NCBI GenBank assembly: GCA_905234285.1
Contig: CAJOHK010000003.1
Span: 24,785 to 88,784, forward strand
Length of the DNA stretch: 64,000 nt
Source of the DNA: an uncultured Bacteroidales bacterium
GTDB lineage: Bacteria; Bacteroidota; Bacteroidia; Bacteroidales; UBA932
Direction: 5' to 3'
The position numbers and the translations under genes were made by a program. This document shows, one piece after another, positions 1 through 9,577 of the stretch. The notes below the pieces were generated by a model, which was not told the DNA's origin, did no database searches, and saw only the letters and a program-made list of their open reading frames with translations. The first letter of the stretch is position 1, and each line of letters opens with the position of its first letter.

Positions 1-4
1 AATT

Positions 5-165
5 TTGTTCACCAGATCGGGGGTTGATGATTCTGGGGAACAAAAACGGACAATTTTGTTCACCAGATCGGGGGCTGATGATTCCGGGGCACAAAAACGA
101 CGGTTTTTGTTCACGAGACGGGCAAACGGGGGTTCCGGGGCACAAAAACGGCCATATTTGTTCAC
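5..165. repeat. 51-bp tandem hairpin repeat array 1
   Basis: About three and a half units; the word GTTCAC recurs at 7, 58, 109 and 160, an exact 51-bp period. Each unit carries the arms TTTTGTTCACCAGA and TTCTGGGGCACAAAA (variable), which are imperfect inverted repeats. The array probably continues left of the window. It lies downstream of the 3' end of the minus-strand gene that ends at 225. One frame is open with a 17-residue period, but this follows from the repeat and is not evidence of coding. The same family occurs near 21.4, 25.5 and 53.45 kb. Confidence 0.85.
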
Positions 166-178
166 AAGGCGACAAAAT

Positions 179-205
179 AAGCCCCGCGAATGTTTCGCGG
201 GGCTT
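179..205 (-). terminator. Rho-independent terminator of the SusCD locus
   Basis: A perfect 12-bp stem (AAGCCCCGCGAA / TTCGCGGGGCTT) with a 3-nt loop lies 20 nt beyond the stop codon of the last minus-strand gene of the locus. Read on the minus strand it is followed by a short T-rich stretch (ATTTTG). It is the likely end of the long SusC-to-CBM9 transcript. Confidence 0.8.
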
Positions 206-224
206 GTTTGTTTTGAGAGCCAGC

Positions 225-3053
225 TTATAGGGTAGCCGGGATGGCCACTCCGCTTAGCTTGCCGTAGCAGTGGATACCCAGTGAGGCATCGGTAAAGACT
301 TTAATCTGGGAGGCCAGACCGGTGCCCAGCAGGGACAGCGGGAAGCGCACTTCGGCTTCAATGACGCCGTCTCCGACTACCACCTTGACCGCCTGGTCTG
401 CTACGCCGTCAACGGCAGCATAATCCACAGAACCATCCTTGGCAATCCATACCAGGATATTGGTGTCCGAAGCCAGATTATCGGCGCCGCCATACAGCCA
501 GTTGCTGGTATCGAAGCCGGTGGTGAGGTCGTTGTCGGTGTCAAAATAGGCACGGAAGTAACGCCAGCTGGTCACCAGGTCAAACTCGGCCGTGGCAGGC
601 TTGGTGAACTTGAGGTACAGGAACATATTGGTACCGTCACAGAAGGCCTTCAGGTGGGTTGCCTTGCCTTCGTCGTCCAGGTCGGCGCCCTCTACGTTGG
701 CCCAGTCATCGAACACGCCGTCGATGGTAATCTCCACTTCCTCAGGGACTTCGGCGTAGATGAGCTTGAGCTCGGCCAGGTTGGTGTTGGCCGGATATTC
801 CATGTTCAGGTCGCCGGTAAGATCGCCGGCAGCCGACTTGGCAATACCAAAGCGGAGATACTTATACTCACCGCCCAGAGCCTTGGCCGGAAGCGTAATC
901 CATGCACCTGCCGCAGCTTCGTTCATTTCATCCGTTTCCTGAACATCGATCTGCTTCCAGGTCTCGCCGTCGGCGCTTACACCCCATACCACTTTGGTAG
1001 GACGGGAGCCGGAATTGCCGGAGCGAACCTGATACTTGAACTGGGCCGCATCGATAGCCGAAGCCAATTCAATATCAAAGTAAATACCGTAAACGGGATC
1101 GTTGTTGGTTACAGGATAGTACCAGTCGGAATGCCAGAAGGTAGTAGCATCGTTATCAATCAGGGCAGGAACGCCGCCACCGTCATGAGAACAGACATTG
1201 GAAGCAGTAATCATGCTCTGCTTAAGTTTGATTTCCTCTCCGCGCACATAGGCATTGGGATCATAAGGAGCACAGCCCGGGAAGTTAATCTCGATAGCCA
1301 GTTCTTCGTGATCCTTGCCAATCTCGTAGGCATAGCCTTCGGCCGTACCGTCAAAGCCCTCTCCGCGATAGCAAGGGGCAATCTCGATGTTGGCGGGGGT
1401 AACGCCGTCGGCCTGCCACTTGAGCACGTCTGAGTAATTGTAACCGTAGTCAATGCCGTTGCGCACCCAAGGCTTGAAGGTAGCCTTGCCCTCGGCGGTC
1501 ACCTCGATATCTACAAAGTAGTTCTCGGAGGCCACCTTGGTGGGATCCTTGATATTGATCACGAACCATTCGTCGGAGTTGTCGCCGGGATAAGGCTTGG
1601 CCAGACGGAACAGAGTGGGATGGTTCTTATCCTGCTGGAACTCGACCTGGACATAGTCGGTGAGCTCGGCAAACGGCCAAACAAAGTTGTCACGGAACGA
1701 GCCGGTGCCGATGGACTGCCAGTCGGCGGGATACGGCCAGTGGGCCGTGAGCGAGCTGTAGCTCACCTTCCAAGGCCAGGAGCCATTGTGGTTGTCATTG
1801 TACCACTTGTCCTCGGTGGTGGCACGGAAGCCGGTAACGTCGGCCAGGGCCGTGATTTGGCCCACGCCCGTTACCTCGAAGGCAGGATCTACAACGGTGC
1901 CTGTGTAGAAGTCAAGGGCAATGTACGGCCAGGTCTCGGCATCGCCGTAGGGGTTCTCGGCAAAGAGCTGATCCTTGTCGAACACAATGGTTACACCGTC
2001 AAAGATACCATACTGCTTTCCTTCCACGCCGGCAAACTTGGTGAGCATGATGTTGCCCTTGGTGGCATCATCACTCTCGGCCAGCACAATTTCTCCCTCG
2101 GGGGCATTACCGCCGGAGTAAGGGCCTGCGGTGAATTCCATCTCGTAGGTACCCAGTACTTCGTCCATGGTGTACACCTTCACGGGCTCCAGCTTGATGG
2201 ACTTGAAGTTCACCACTTGGTTGCGGGGCACCTCGATGTCCTTCTTGAACTCGTAGGTTCCGATGGCCTCGAAGCTGGCATTGCACAGGGCAAACATGGT
2301 TCCGGCGGGCAGGGTGCCCACAGGGATGAAGAAGTAGTAGTCGATGGTCTGGTTGTAGTCCGTGGGGGCATTCCAGTTATAGCGGTTGTCCCAGGGCTCG
2401 ATGGCCGTGGTCATGTGCAGGGCATCGTCTTCTTCATCCAGGACGTACCAGCCGTTCAGGTTGTACTGCTCTTTGGTATCCTCGGGAACCTGCAGATAGG
2501 CATAGGCGGTGTTCACGGGCACATTCTCGACCGTGAACTTGACGATACCCGTAGCCGTATGGAAGGCATAGGAATCCTCTCCGTCCATAAGGCCGATGAG
2601 CGGAATAGAGGCCAGGGGATTCTCCAGGCTGGGTTTGATGGAGCCCCAGAGTCTCCAGCCTTCCACTGCGCTCTCGTCCCCTTCCTGCTTGTCCCAGGCC
2701 AGGTCGTTGCAGACATAGCCTTCCGATACCTGGGTGAAGGGATAGGAAGCCATTCCAGTGAGCGTATACCCCTCCTCTACCTCGCCGGTAAACTGGACGG
2801 AAACGCCGCTGGACTGGGCGGTGAGCTGGAATTGCTTGATGCCTTCTTCGCCTTCGGCCAGGACACCGATTTTGTCGCCTTCTACCCAGGAGAACTTGCC
2901 TTCCTGGTCATAGGCGGTCTTGGTGGCATCCAGACTGGCTGTAATGGTAACCGTATAGGTGTTGACTTTCTGGGGCGCTATGGGAGCTTCTACCTCTTTG
3001 GCGCAGCTGGCAAGGGCCAGTGCAGCGATGGCAATATATGCAAACTTTTTCAT
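225..3053 (-). CDS. Surface lipoprotein with fimbrillin-like, discoidin and CBM9-like domains
   Basis: 942 residues. The signal peptide ends at lipobox Cys17 (LASC), so it is probably an outer-membrane lipoprotein. Residues about 30-290 resemble the N-terminal fimbrillin-like region of the sialidase two genes upstream. Residues about 443-592 are one copy of a module found five times in that sialidase (G-x-FRD-x-F/L-W start, xxFPGC end). Residues about 614-765 form an F5/8 type C (discoidin) domain (ALIDNDATTFWHS), and from about 770 to the end a CBM9-like domain begins with ITIDGVFDDW. No catalytic motif is visible, so glycan or surface binding is inferred. Last gene of the SusCD locus; the gap to the previous gene is 20 bp. 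Confidence 0.8.
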   Translation of the reverse strand: MKKFAYIAIAALALASCAKEVEAPIAPQKVNTYTVTITASLDATKTAYDQEGKFSWVEGDKIGVLAEGEEGIKQFQLTAQSSGVSVQFTGEVEEGYTLTGMASYPFTQVSEGYVCNDLAWDKQEGDESAVEGWRLWGSIKPSLENPLASIPLIGLMDGEDSYAFHTATGIVKFTVENVPVNTAYAYLQVPEDTKEQYNLNGWYVLDEEDDALHMTTAIEPWDNRYNWNAPTDYNQTIDYYFFIPVGTLPAGTMFALCNASFEAIGTYEFKKDIEVPRNQVVNFKSIKLEPVKVYTMDEVLGTYEMEFTAGPYSGGNAPEGEIVLAESDDATKGNIMLTKFAGVEGKQYGIFDGVTIVFDKDQLFAENPYGDAETWPYIALDFYTGTVVDPAFEVTGVGQITALADVTGFRATTEDKWYNDNHNGSWPWKVSYSSLTAHWPYPADWQSIGTGSFRDNFVWPFAELTDYVQVEFQQDKNHPTLFRLAKPYPGDNSDEWFVINIKDPTKVASENYFVDIEVTAEGKATFKPWVRNGIDYGYNYSDVLKWQADGVTPANIEIAPCYRGEGFDGTAEGYAYEIGKDHEELAIEINFPGCAPYDPNAYVRGEEIKLKQSMITASNVCSHDGGGVPALIDNDATTFWHSDWYYPVTNNDPVYGIYFDIELASAIDAAQFKYQVRSGNSGSRPTKVVWGVSADGETWKQIDVQETDEMNEAAAGAWITLPAKALGGEYKYLRFGIAKSAAGDLTGDLNMEYPANTNLAELKLIYAEVPEEVEITIDGVFDDWANVEGADLDDEGKATHLKAFCDGTNMFLYLKFTKPATAEFDLVTSWRYFRAYFDTDNDLTTGFDTSNWLYGGADNLASDTNILVWIAKDGSVDYAAVDGVADQAVKVVVGDGVIEAEVRFPLSLLGTGLASQIKVFTDASLGIHCYGKLSGVAIPATL

Positions 3054-3073
3054 AATGCTTCGTTTTTAAGAGG

Positions 3074-4525
3074 TTATTCCCAAGGGTCTTCTTCAATAGG
3101 GTCACCCAGATCCTCGCCGTTAGAGCCCTTAGGCAGTACGGTGACTTCGCAGGTGGCAGTCTTGCCGTTGGACGTGGTTACGGTAATGGTAACCTTGCCT
3201 TCGGCCACACCGGTTACTATGCCGTCGGCCACAGTGGCAATCTTGTTGTCAGAAGTCTGCCAGGTGAGGCTCTTGTCGGTAGCATAGGAAGGATTGATGG
3301 TGGCAATCAGCGTCACGGTCTTTCCAACCTTGATGGTGGCTTTCTCCTGATCCAGGGAGACAGACTCGACGGGGATCACCTTCGGGCTCACCTGCACCGT
3401 ACAAGTAGCATACTTGCCGTTGCCCGCAGTGGCGGTAACGGTGGCCGTGCCCTCCCCTTCACCGGTGATGACGCCGTCCTGCACCGATACCACGCTGGCG
3501 TCGGAGGTGCTCCAGACAATGCTCTGGTCGTCGGCGTCGGCCGGGTTGATGGTGGCAACCAGCGTCTCGGAGTCGCCCACGAAGAACTCGACATTGTTCT
3601 TGTTCAGGGTAACGGATTCTACCTCGATTACCAAGTGCAGCACGGTGACCTTACAGGTTGCGCTGAAGCTGCCGGCGGTGGCGGTAACGGTGGCTTCGCC
3701 CTCGGACAGGGCCTCCACCAGGCCGTCGGTTACAGAGATCACGGCTTCGTCGCTGCTGCTCCATTCAATAGTCTGGATGTCGGCGTTGGCGGGCGTAAGG
3801 GTGGCCGTGAGCTGATAGCTGCTGCCATTCACAATTTCCAGCTCTTCCTTGTCCAGGCTGATGCCTTCCAGTGGAATGGCCTTGTGAAGGACGATGACCT
3901 CGCAGGTGGCCTTGACGGCGCCCACAGCGGCGGTAATCACAGTGGTACCCTCGGCCACGCTGAGCACCATACCCTCCTGGTCTACGGTGGCCACGCCGGG
4001 CTTGGAGGAGCTCCAGGTGACGGTTTTGTCATCGTCGGTGTACGAAGGGGTAACGGTGGCTATCAGATGCGCGTTCTCGCCGTTCACCAGCTCGATCGAA
4101 GTCTCGTTGAGCGTGACTTCCGATACGGGAATGCGGGCACGGCCCTCCTGTTTGATGGCGATATCGGTACTCAGGGTGCCGGACTTGATGGACAGCTTGG
4201 CCTGGCGTGCGGTGAGCTCACTGTTGGCTGCCACCGATACGATGGCTTCTGCCGCACCGGACTTGCCCGAGGCCGGCGTTGCCACCACCCACGACACCAT
4301 AGCCTTGGTGTCGGCCGAAGCAATCTCGATAGTCCACTCGGCACCGGAGTTGAAGGTGAGTGTGACGTCTCCTCCTTCGGCCTTGGCCGAGATGCCTGAG
4401 CTTGCCAGCTGGGCACTGTCCCCCGTGAGCGTAATCTCGGGGGTCTGCTCCACGGTCTTTTCGCAGCTCACGAATACTAGCGCCGCGACTGCCAGAGCAG
4501 AGAGAAAGATGTGTTTCAAGTTCAT
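3074..4525 (-). CDS. Lipoprotein with BACON-like domain and four Big_2 Ig-like repeats
   Basis: 483 residues; lipobox Cys21 (FVSC). Residues about 30-130 look like a BACON domain (SGAEWTIEI ... IKQEGRAR). Four repeats of about 82 residues follow, each starting like IPVESVSLDQ and carrying a VTWSSS/VxW core and an ATCxVTV end, typical of bacterial Ig-like group 2 (Big_2) domains. Such chains usually act as surface spacers or carbohydrate adhesins; no enzyme motif is seen. It lies between the sialidase and the CBM9-like lipoprotein with gaps of only 12 and 20 bp, so it is probably co-transcribed with them. Confidence 0.8.
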   Translation of the reverse strand: MNLKHIFLSALAVAALVFVSCEKTVEQTPEITLTGDSAQLASSGISAKAEGGDVTLTFNSGAEWTIEIASADTKAMVSWVVATPASGKSGAAEAIVSVAANSELTARQAKLSIKSGTLSTDIAIKQEGRARIPVSEVTLNETSIELVNGENAHLIATVTPSYTDDDKTVTWSSSKPGVATVDQEGMVLSVAEGTTVITAAVGAVKATCEVIVLHKAIPLEGISLDKEELEIVNGSSYQLTATLTPANADIQTIEWSSSDEAVISVTDGLVEALSEGEATVTATAGSFSATCKVTVLHLVIEVESVTLNKNNVEFFVGDSETLVATINPADADDQSIVWSTSDASVVSVQDGVITGEGEGTATVTATAGNGKYATCTVQVSPKVIPVESVSLDQEKATIKVGKTVTLIATINPSYATDKSLTWQTSDNKIATVADGIVTGVAEGKVTITVTTSNGKTATCEVTVLPKGSNGEDLGDPIEEDPWE

Positions 4526-4537
4526 ATTAGTGTAGTG

Positions 4538-7500
4538 TTATTGAATAATATCGGTAAGCGGGATGGCCTGGAAGAGGATGTTGCCGCGGGAGCTCTCGTA
4601 GAGGATGCCCACGGTAGCATTGTCTATCATGGTAAGGCAGGAGTAGCCCAAAGAGGCACCTTCGTCAATCAGAAGTGTATTCTCGTGCCAAGTAACGCCC
4701 TGGTCCAGACTGTACTGGATGGTCATATGGTTGCGCCAGCCGGTACGGCCCTGAGGACTGGAGAAGAGCATAAGGTCCTTGTTCAGGACATTGTCGGCTG
4801 CCAGCACGTGAATGAGGGATGCCTCCGTGGTGGAATCCCACATTTGACCATTATGGGCAAAAGGCGTCCAACTGCGTCCCAGGTCTGTAGTAATATACTC
4901 ACGGCGATAGTGGGAGCCGGTCTCGTCACGCATGGACAGCAGGAGTACACCAGGGGTTAACTCGGCAACCGTAGCCTCACTGGTGGTGTTGCAGGCCAAA
5001 TTGTGGCTGTGCCAGGTCTCGCCATGGTCGGTGGAATAGGCGATGCCGGAGTTCAGCACGCCGTTCTCCTGATGCTGCATGGGGATGACCAGTGTTCCGT
5101 CCTTCATGGTAATGCCGCGGCCGGGACCCTGGAAGGTGCACTTCCAGTTATAACGCTTGAGCTGTTTGGTGAGGTTGATGGGCTCGGACCAGGTTAGGCC
5201 GTCGTCGGTGGACTTCACCATCATGAACTGCGGCGTGTCGTCAATCTCATAACCAGTGCCGGCATAACCCAGCACTCGGGAGCCCTCGTGACCATGCGCC
5301 CAGATGGCGAAGCAGAAGATGGTGCCCGTATTCTCATCTACCAGCAGGCAGGGGTCTCCGATACCGTTGTTCACCTGGGCCGATTTCCAGGAATCTGCAT
5401 CGGTCACATTATAACCATAGGTTCCCATATCCATGGCAAGAACAAGGTCGCTCCAGGTTTTACCACCGTCGGTTGAACGCTTGACACCTACGTCAATATC
5501 GCCTTGAAGGTCAACGGAACTGTCATAACGGACGTCGTATGCCGCAATGAGCGTACCGGCCTTGGTGGTAACCAGCGCAGGGATACGGAACGACGCAACG
5601 GTTTCTTCTGCATCTCCCGAATAACCACGGACCGTCACCTTGTCTCCACCGTGATTCACACGGACCCCAGGGAAGCGGGGGAAGTCCTTATCTTGAACAA
5701 TCTCCAGCGAGAGACCGTCCACTACAATCTCCTGGACATCGAATCGGATGGACGACCCGATCATAGAGTCATCGTTAATCCGGAAATTGAGGTCCATGTC
5801 GCCGTTGATGGCCGCCGTGAAATCGGTCATGGTAACCACTCCGTTTGCATCAGGGGCTACATAACTGCTCTGCATCCAACTGCCGGGGTTGTTTTTATAA
5901 AGCCGGAGTCCCGTCATCTTGGAGTAATCCCCGCCGGTAATTTTGACAACAAGGCGATTCAGCGTTCCGTTAGAAGGAACGGAAAGCTTGGCCACCCGCA
6001 GGTCGAATTCCCTGATAATGGGCGTCTGATACGCGGTAACGGTTAAGGTATTATAGGAATGACAGCCCGGGAAGATAATCTCGATGGCCAGCATTTCATG
6101 GTTTCGGCCGATTTCGTAGTCGTAACTCACCCATGGTTCCTTGCGATAACATACTCCCAGTTCCACCACGGCAGGCAAACCATTTTCCTGGGTACTCAGA
6201 ACCTTGGAGTAATCGGTACTATAATACGTTGTCCAGATGTACGGCTTGAAGGTCTCCTTGCCGGAAGCCGTTACCTCATAATCCAGATAATACTTGTCAC
6301 AGACAACCTGGTCCGGGTCTGTCACATCAAAGACGAACCAATCGCCGGACTCCTCTCCGGGATAGGGTTTGGCAATGCGGAATTTGCAGGGATTGGCGTT
6401 ATTCTGTTGAATTTCGGCCGTAACGTAGTCTGTAAGGGAAGCGCATTCCCATACCTGCTTGTCTTTAAAGCGGCAGTTTCCAAGGCTGGTCCAACCCTCA
6501 TCGAGAGGGAGCGTAGGGGCCAGTACAATGACTTCTCCCTGAGAAGTATCCGCGCGGGTATAGAGATAGTTGCCGCTGGTTCCTGACGGTTTGTAATTGT
6601 CCACTTCATGGTAAATGGCAAAGAGCCGGATCACTTCCGGAAGTCCGTCCAAGCCATAGGTTTCCACTTTGCTCTTCCCCGTAGTTGCAGAACCGCCCGA
6701 TTTGGTATTCCAGTCGGAGGGCTCGCATACCATCAACTCTTTCGAGCTGTCTCCCACACCGGGGCGGAACTCTTCATAGGTAACGGTATTGTTTGCGGCA
6801 ACGGTCATATACAGATACTCCGACACATCCGTCGTGTACTTGTTCACGCCCAGGGCATCGCACAGAGCCGGGTAAGGGTTGGCTATACGGAATTGCCGGG
6901 GATTGGTTCCGCTTTGTTCCAGCGAAACCTCCACATTGGAATTGGCCGGCTTGCCATGACGGTTGGTAAAGATAAAGTCATCCTTGAAGCGGAGCGTCTT
7001 GACACTCTTCCACGGCTCCGGGAAAGTGAGTCTGACACGATTGTCCTCCTGATTGGTGTATTTATACGAATCATCAGAGACGTCGGTATAAATGGGATAC
7101 AGTTCCACTTCTTCCGGCAGGCCCGCCCGGTAAGACCGGACCAGATTCCCGGCCAGGGCGGTGGAATAAGTACCGAAATCGGACGGATACCAGACTTTCA
7201 TGGCCCTTCCGGCGGAAGATTTGTCCTCAATACCCGCCAGGAAAGTAGTGAACTTCACGGCGTCATTCTCTCCGATGGAGAAGACCAGATAATCGTCCCC
7301 GACAATGCCATCCGTATAGGTTGAATAGCCGAACTGTTCTTTGGCAATCAGATACGGGTTGGGCACACGGAATTGATTAGCATTGAAACTGCTCTGATAC
7401 AGCTCAATGGGAACCCGGGTACTTCCCCATCCCTGCAGGCTCCAGATCTTCTCATCGATGAACGTTCCTTCGGCCACTTGGGTCCAGGTTAACTGAGGTC

Positions 7501-9400
7501 CCACATCCGGGAAGGACAATCGGACGCGGCTTGTCTTCAGGTCAGTATATTTGTGCGAGACATCTGTAGCGCCCGAATAAATGGGATACAATTCAATATT
7601 TTCAGGAAGACCGGAATCCCAATAGGATGTAACCACATTCCCGGCCAGGGCCGTGGTGTAAGTAGGGCCGAAGTCTGTCGGATACCAGACTTTCATGGCC
7701 TTTCCGGCAGAAGCTTTGTCCTCAATTCCCGCCAGGAAAGTGGTGAACTTGACGGCGTCATCATCTATGATAGAGAATACCAGATAATCGTCCCCGACAA
7801 TGCCCTCCGTATAGGTTGAATAACTGAACTGATCTTTGGCAATCAGATAGGGATTGGGCACACGGAAGCGATTGTCAAACAGGGAGCTCTGGTACAGTTC
7901 TACGGGAACAGTGGTGGTTCCCCAGCTATGCAGGCTCCAAAGCTTCTCGTCAATGAAGGTACCGTCGGCCACTTTGGTCCAGTTTTCTGCCGGAAGGTCC
8001 ATTACCAGATGCATATAACCCTTGTCTGTTCTGGTATATTTAAAGGACGGGTCTTCATATTTTGTATAAACCCCGCCGAACTCGAGTTCATACACATCTC
8101 CGTTTTTGAACCGGTTCACAACATGGGTATAGCTACCGCTATTGGTAATCAACATGGGATAACCGGCCGAAGCCTTCTCTTCCACGCCGGTCTTGAAGGG
8201 AGTATAGGTCACCTTCCCGTCATCGGCCACGCTGAACACGAAGTAGGGATCGGACGTGACGCCCTCCGTATAAGGCGTATAGCCAAATTGGGCACAGGCT
8301 ACGGTGTACGGGTTGTTGATGCGGAATTTCTCCGGTCGCAGGCCACTGCGTTCAACGGTAACAGGGACCCAGGTAGGGGTGGTGGTGTAACCCGTGTTAT
8401 TGCTCCACAGGAAATCGTCGCGGAACGTGGCGGTACCGTAGGCTTCCCACTGCAGGTCCACGGGCACGTACGGGATATCCACATTCACCTTAGCGATGGT
8501 ACCGCGGACCATCCTGATGGGGACGACGGTGGTCTTGGTCATCCAGCTGTCAGCATCGTCCGAGCGACCTACTGTAAGGACCATACCGGCGGGAATGATA
8601 CCCACCGGAAGGGAGAAATAGAACGTGGCTTCATTGCCGAGGCTGGAGAAACGCATAGTAAGGCCATTCTCGGCCTTTGTTACCACTTTGTCATATTCCA
8701 CTACGGCGCCACGCTCTGTTTCCGTAACTTCAAAGGCTCCCGCAAGGGCCACGTCCGGGTGGGTGAGGCTGATAAAATCGGCGTCATCCGGGAGTCCGGT
8801 GATGTGAAAGGCCAGAACGCTTGTGAGTTGGGTAAAGGCATACTTGCCGCTGCCATCTTTCTTACCTACCATGGGTACCACTGCCAGCGGATTGCCGGAG
8901 GGTGGCGTGATGTCAGAAGGAAGATCCATCACCAGTTTGCCGCCTATGACGGCCCAGTCTGGCGCGTATTCGCCAGCCTGGGCGTCAGGATCTAACCGCG
9001 AAGGATAAAAGGCATACTGATCCAGAACGTATCCCGTACCCAGGCTTGCAAAGGTTCGGTTGCCATTCTGACCATCCTTGAAAACCTTGTCCTGGTTATC
9101 CTGCACGGTGGTGGGATCCTCACTAGCCATACGTGTGAAAACGATGTACGAGCGGATATCTTTTGCCGAATTGTACACCGACACATCTATGTTGTCGCCG
9201 TCCTCCCAGGAGAAGGCAGCGCCAGAGGCGCTAATATCATAGGTAGTTTTGACAATCGGAGCCTCTCCGAAATAGGCCTGGATAGTGGTAAACCGGCCAT
9301 CCTTTGGATCCTGGAAGTCTTCTTCCATCGTGTGGGAACACGCCGCAAATACGGCTACACATCCCACGATGGCGAGTATGGTATATGTTAAATTTCTCAT
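4538..9400 (-). CDS. Giant GH33 exo-alpha-sialidase lipoprotein with repeat modules
   Basis: 1620 residues; lipobox Cys21 (FAAC). Order: fimbrillin-like region about 30-305; five repeats of about 160 residues starting near 312, 472, 637, 795 and 965; a beta-sandwich like sialidase-associated N-terminal domains about 1115-1250; and a GH33 propeller about 1262-1615. The propeller has FRIP (Arg1272), Asp1289 as acid/base candidate, Glu1475 and Tyr1586 as the nucleophile pair, triad arginines 1491 and 1556, and five Asp-boxes such as STDGGKTW. It would release terminal sialic acid from mucin or other glycoproteins at the cell surface. Most Bacteroidetes sialidases are 500-700 residues, so the long N-terminal extension is unusual. 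The start overlaps the stop of the small upstream ORF. Confidence 0.9.
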   Translation of the reverse strand: MRNLTYTILAIVGCVAVFAACSHTMEEDFQDPKDGRFTTIQAYFGEAPIVKTTYDISASGAAFSWEDGDNIDVSVYNSAKDIRSYIVFTRMASEDPTTVQDNQDKVFKDGQNGNRTFASLGTGYVLDQYAFYPSRLDPDAQAGEYAPDWAVIGGKLVMDLPSDITPPSGNPLAVVPMVGKKDGSGKYAFTQLTSVLAFHITGLPDDADFISLTHPDVALAGAFEVTETERGAVVEYDKVVTKAENGLTMRFSSLGNEATFYFSLPVGIIPAGMVLTVGRSDDADSWMTKTTVVPIRMVRGTIAKVNVDIPYVPVDLQWEAYGTATFRDDFLWSNNTGYTTTPTWVPVTVERSGLRPEKFRINNPYTVACAQFGYTPYTEGVTSDPYFVFSVADDGKVTYTPFKTGVEEKASAGYPMLITNSGSYTHVVNRFKNGDVYELEFGGVYTKYEDPSFKYTRTDKGYMHLVMDLPAENWTKVADGTFIDEKLWSLHSWGTTTVPVELYQSSLFDNRFRVPNPYLIAKDQFSYSTYTEGIVGDDYLVFSIIDDDAVKFTTFLAGIEDKASAGKAMKVWYPTDFGPTYTTALAGNVVTSYWDSGLPENIELYPIYSGATDVSHKYTDLKTSRVRLSFPDVGPQLTWTQVAEGTFIDEKIWSLQGWGSTRVPIELYQSSFNANQFRVPNPYLIAKEQFGYSTYTDGIVGDDYLVFSIGENDAVKFTTFLAGIEDKSSAGRAMKVWYPSDFGTYSTALAGNLVRSYRAGLPEEVELYPIYTDVSDDSYKYTNQEDNRVRLTFPEPWKSVKTLRFKDDFIFTNRHGKPANSNVEVSLEQSGTNPRQFRIANPYPALCDALGVNKYTTDVSEYLYMTVAANNTVTYEEFRPGVGDSSKELMVCEPSDWNTKSGGSATTGKSKVETYGLDGLPEVIRLFAIYHEVDNYKPSGTSGNYLYTRADTSQGEVIVLAPTLPLDEGWTSLGNCRFKDKQVWECASLTDYVTAEIQQNNANPCKFRIAKPYPGEESGDWFVFDVTDPDQVVCDKYYLDYEVTASGKETFKPYIWTTYYSTDYSKVLSTQENGLPAVVELGVCYRKEPWVSYDYEIGRNHEMLAIEIIFPGCHSYNTLTVTAYQTPIIREFDLRVAKLSVPSNGTLNRLVVKITGGDYSKMTGLRLYKNNPGSWMQSSYVAPDANGVVTMTDFTAAINGDMDLNFRINDDSMIGSSIRFDVQEIVVDGLSLEIVQDKDFPRFPGVRVNHGGDKVTVRGYSGDAEETVASFRIPALVTTKAGTLIAAYDVRYDSSVDLQGDIDVGVKRSTDGGKTWSDLVLAMDMGTYGYNVTDADSWKSAQVNNGIGDPCLLVDENTGTIFCFAIWAHGHEGSRVLGYAGTGYEIDDTPQFMMVKSTDDGLTWSEPINLTKQLKRYNWKCTFQGPGRGITMKDGTLVIPMQHQENGVLNSGIAYSTDHGETWHSHNLACNTTSEATVAELTPGVLLLSMRDETGSHYRREYITTDLGRSWTPFAHNGQMWDSTTEASLIHVLAADNVLNKDLMLFSSPQGRTGWRNHMTIQYSLDQGVTWHENTLLIDEGASLGYSCLTMIDNATVGILYESSRGNILFQAIPLTDIIQ

Positions 9401-9561
9401 AGGCTGAAAAGATCTTCCATAATGCCAAACGGATTGGCGATATCATCAAAATCCATGTCAGAGTTCGTGTCGTCTCCCAGCATGGAGTTAGGAATCATAC
9501 AACGGGAGCCCAAATCGAACTCCACTACACCGCTCTCGGGTGCAAGATAGGGAAACTTCAT
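9397..9561 (-). CDS. Small 54-residue peptide between peptidase and sialidase
   Basis: Reading the minus strand, an ATG at 9561 opens 54 codons and stops at 9397-9399, overlapping the sialidase start (ATG 9400) in a TATGA arrangement typical of translational coupling. The peptide begins MKFPYLAPESGVVEFDLG and is acidic toward its end (DDTNSDMDFDDIANPF). It has no signal peptide, so it is probably cytoplasmic. Short peptides starting with a K-x-x-Y-x-x-PE pattern are often seen beside lipoprotein genes in Bacteroidales; no function is known to me. It fills the otherwise empty 177-bp gap in the operon, which supports it being real. Confidence 0.55.
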   Translation of the reverse strand: MKFPYLAPESGVVEFDLGSRCMIPNSMLGDDTNSDMDFDDIANPFGIMEDLFSL

Positions 9562-9577
9562 TCTTGTGTAGTTCTGA

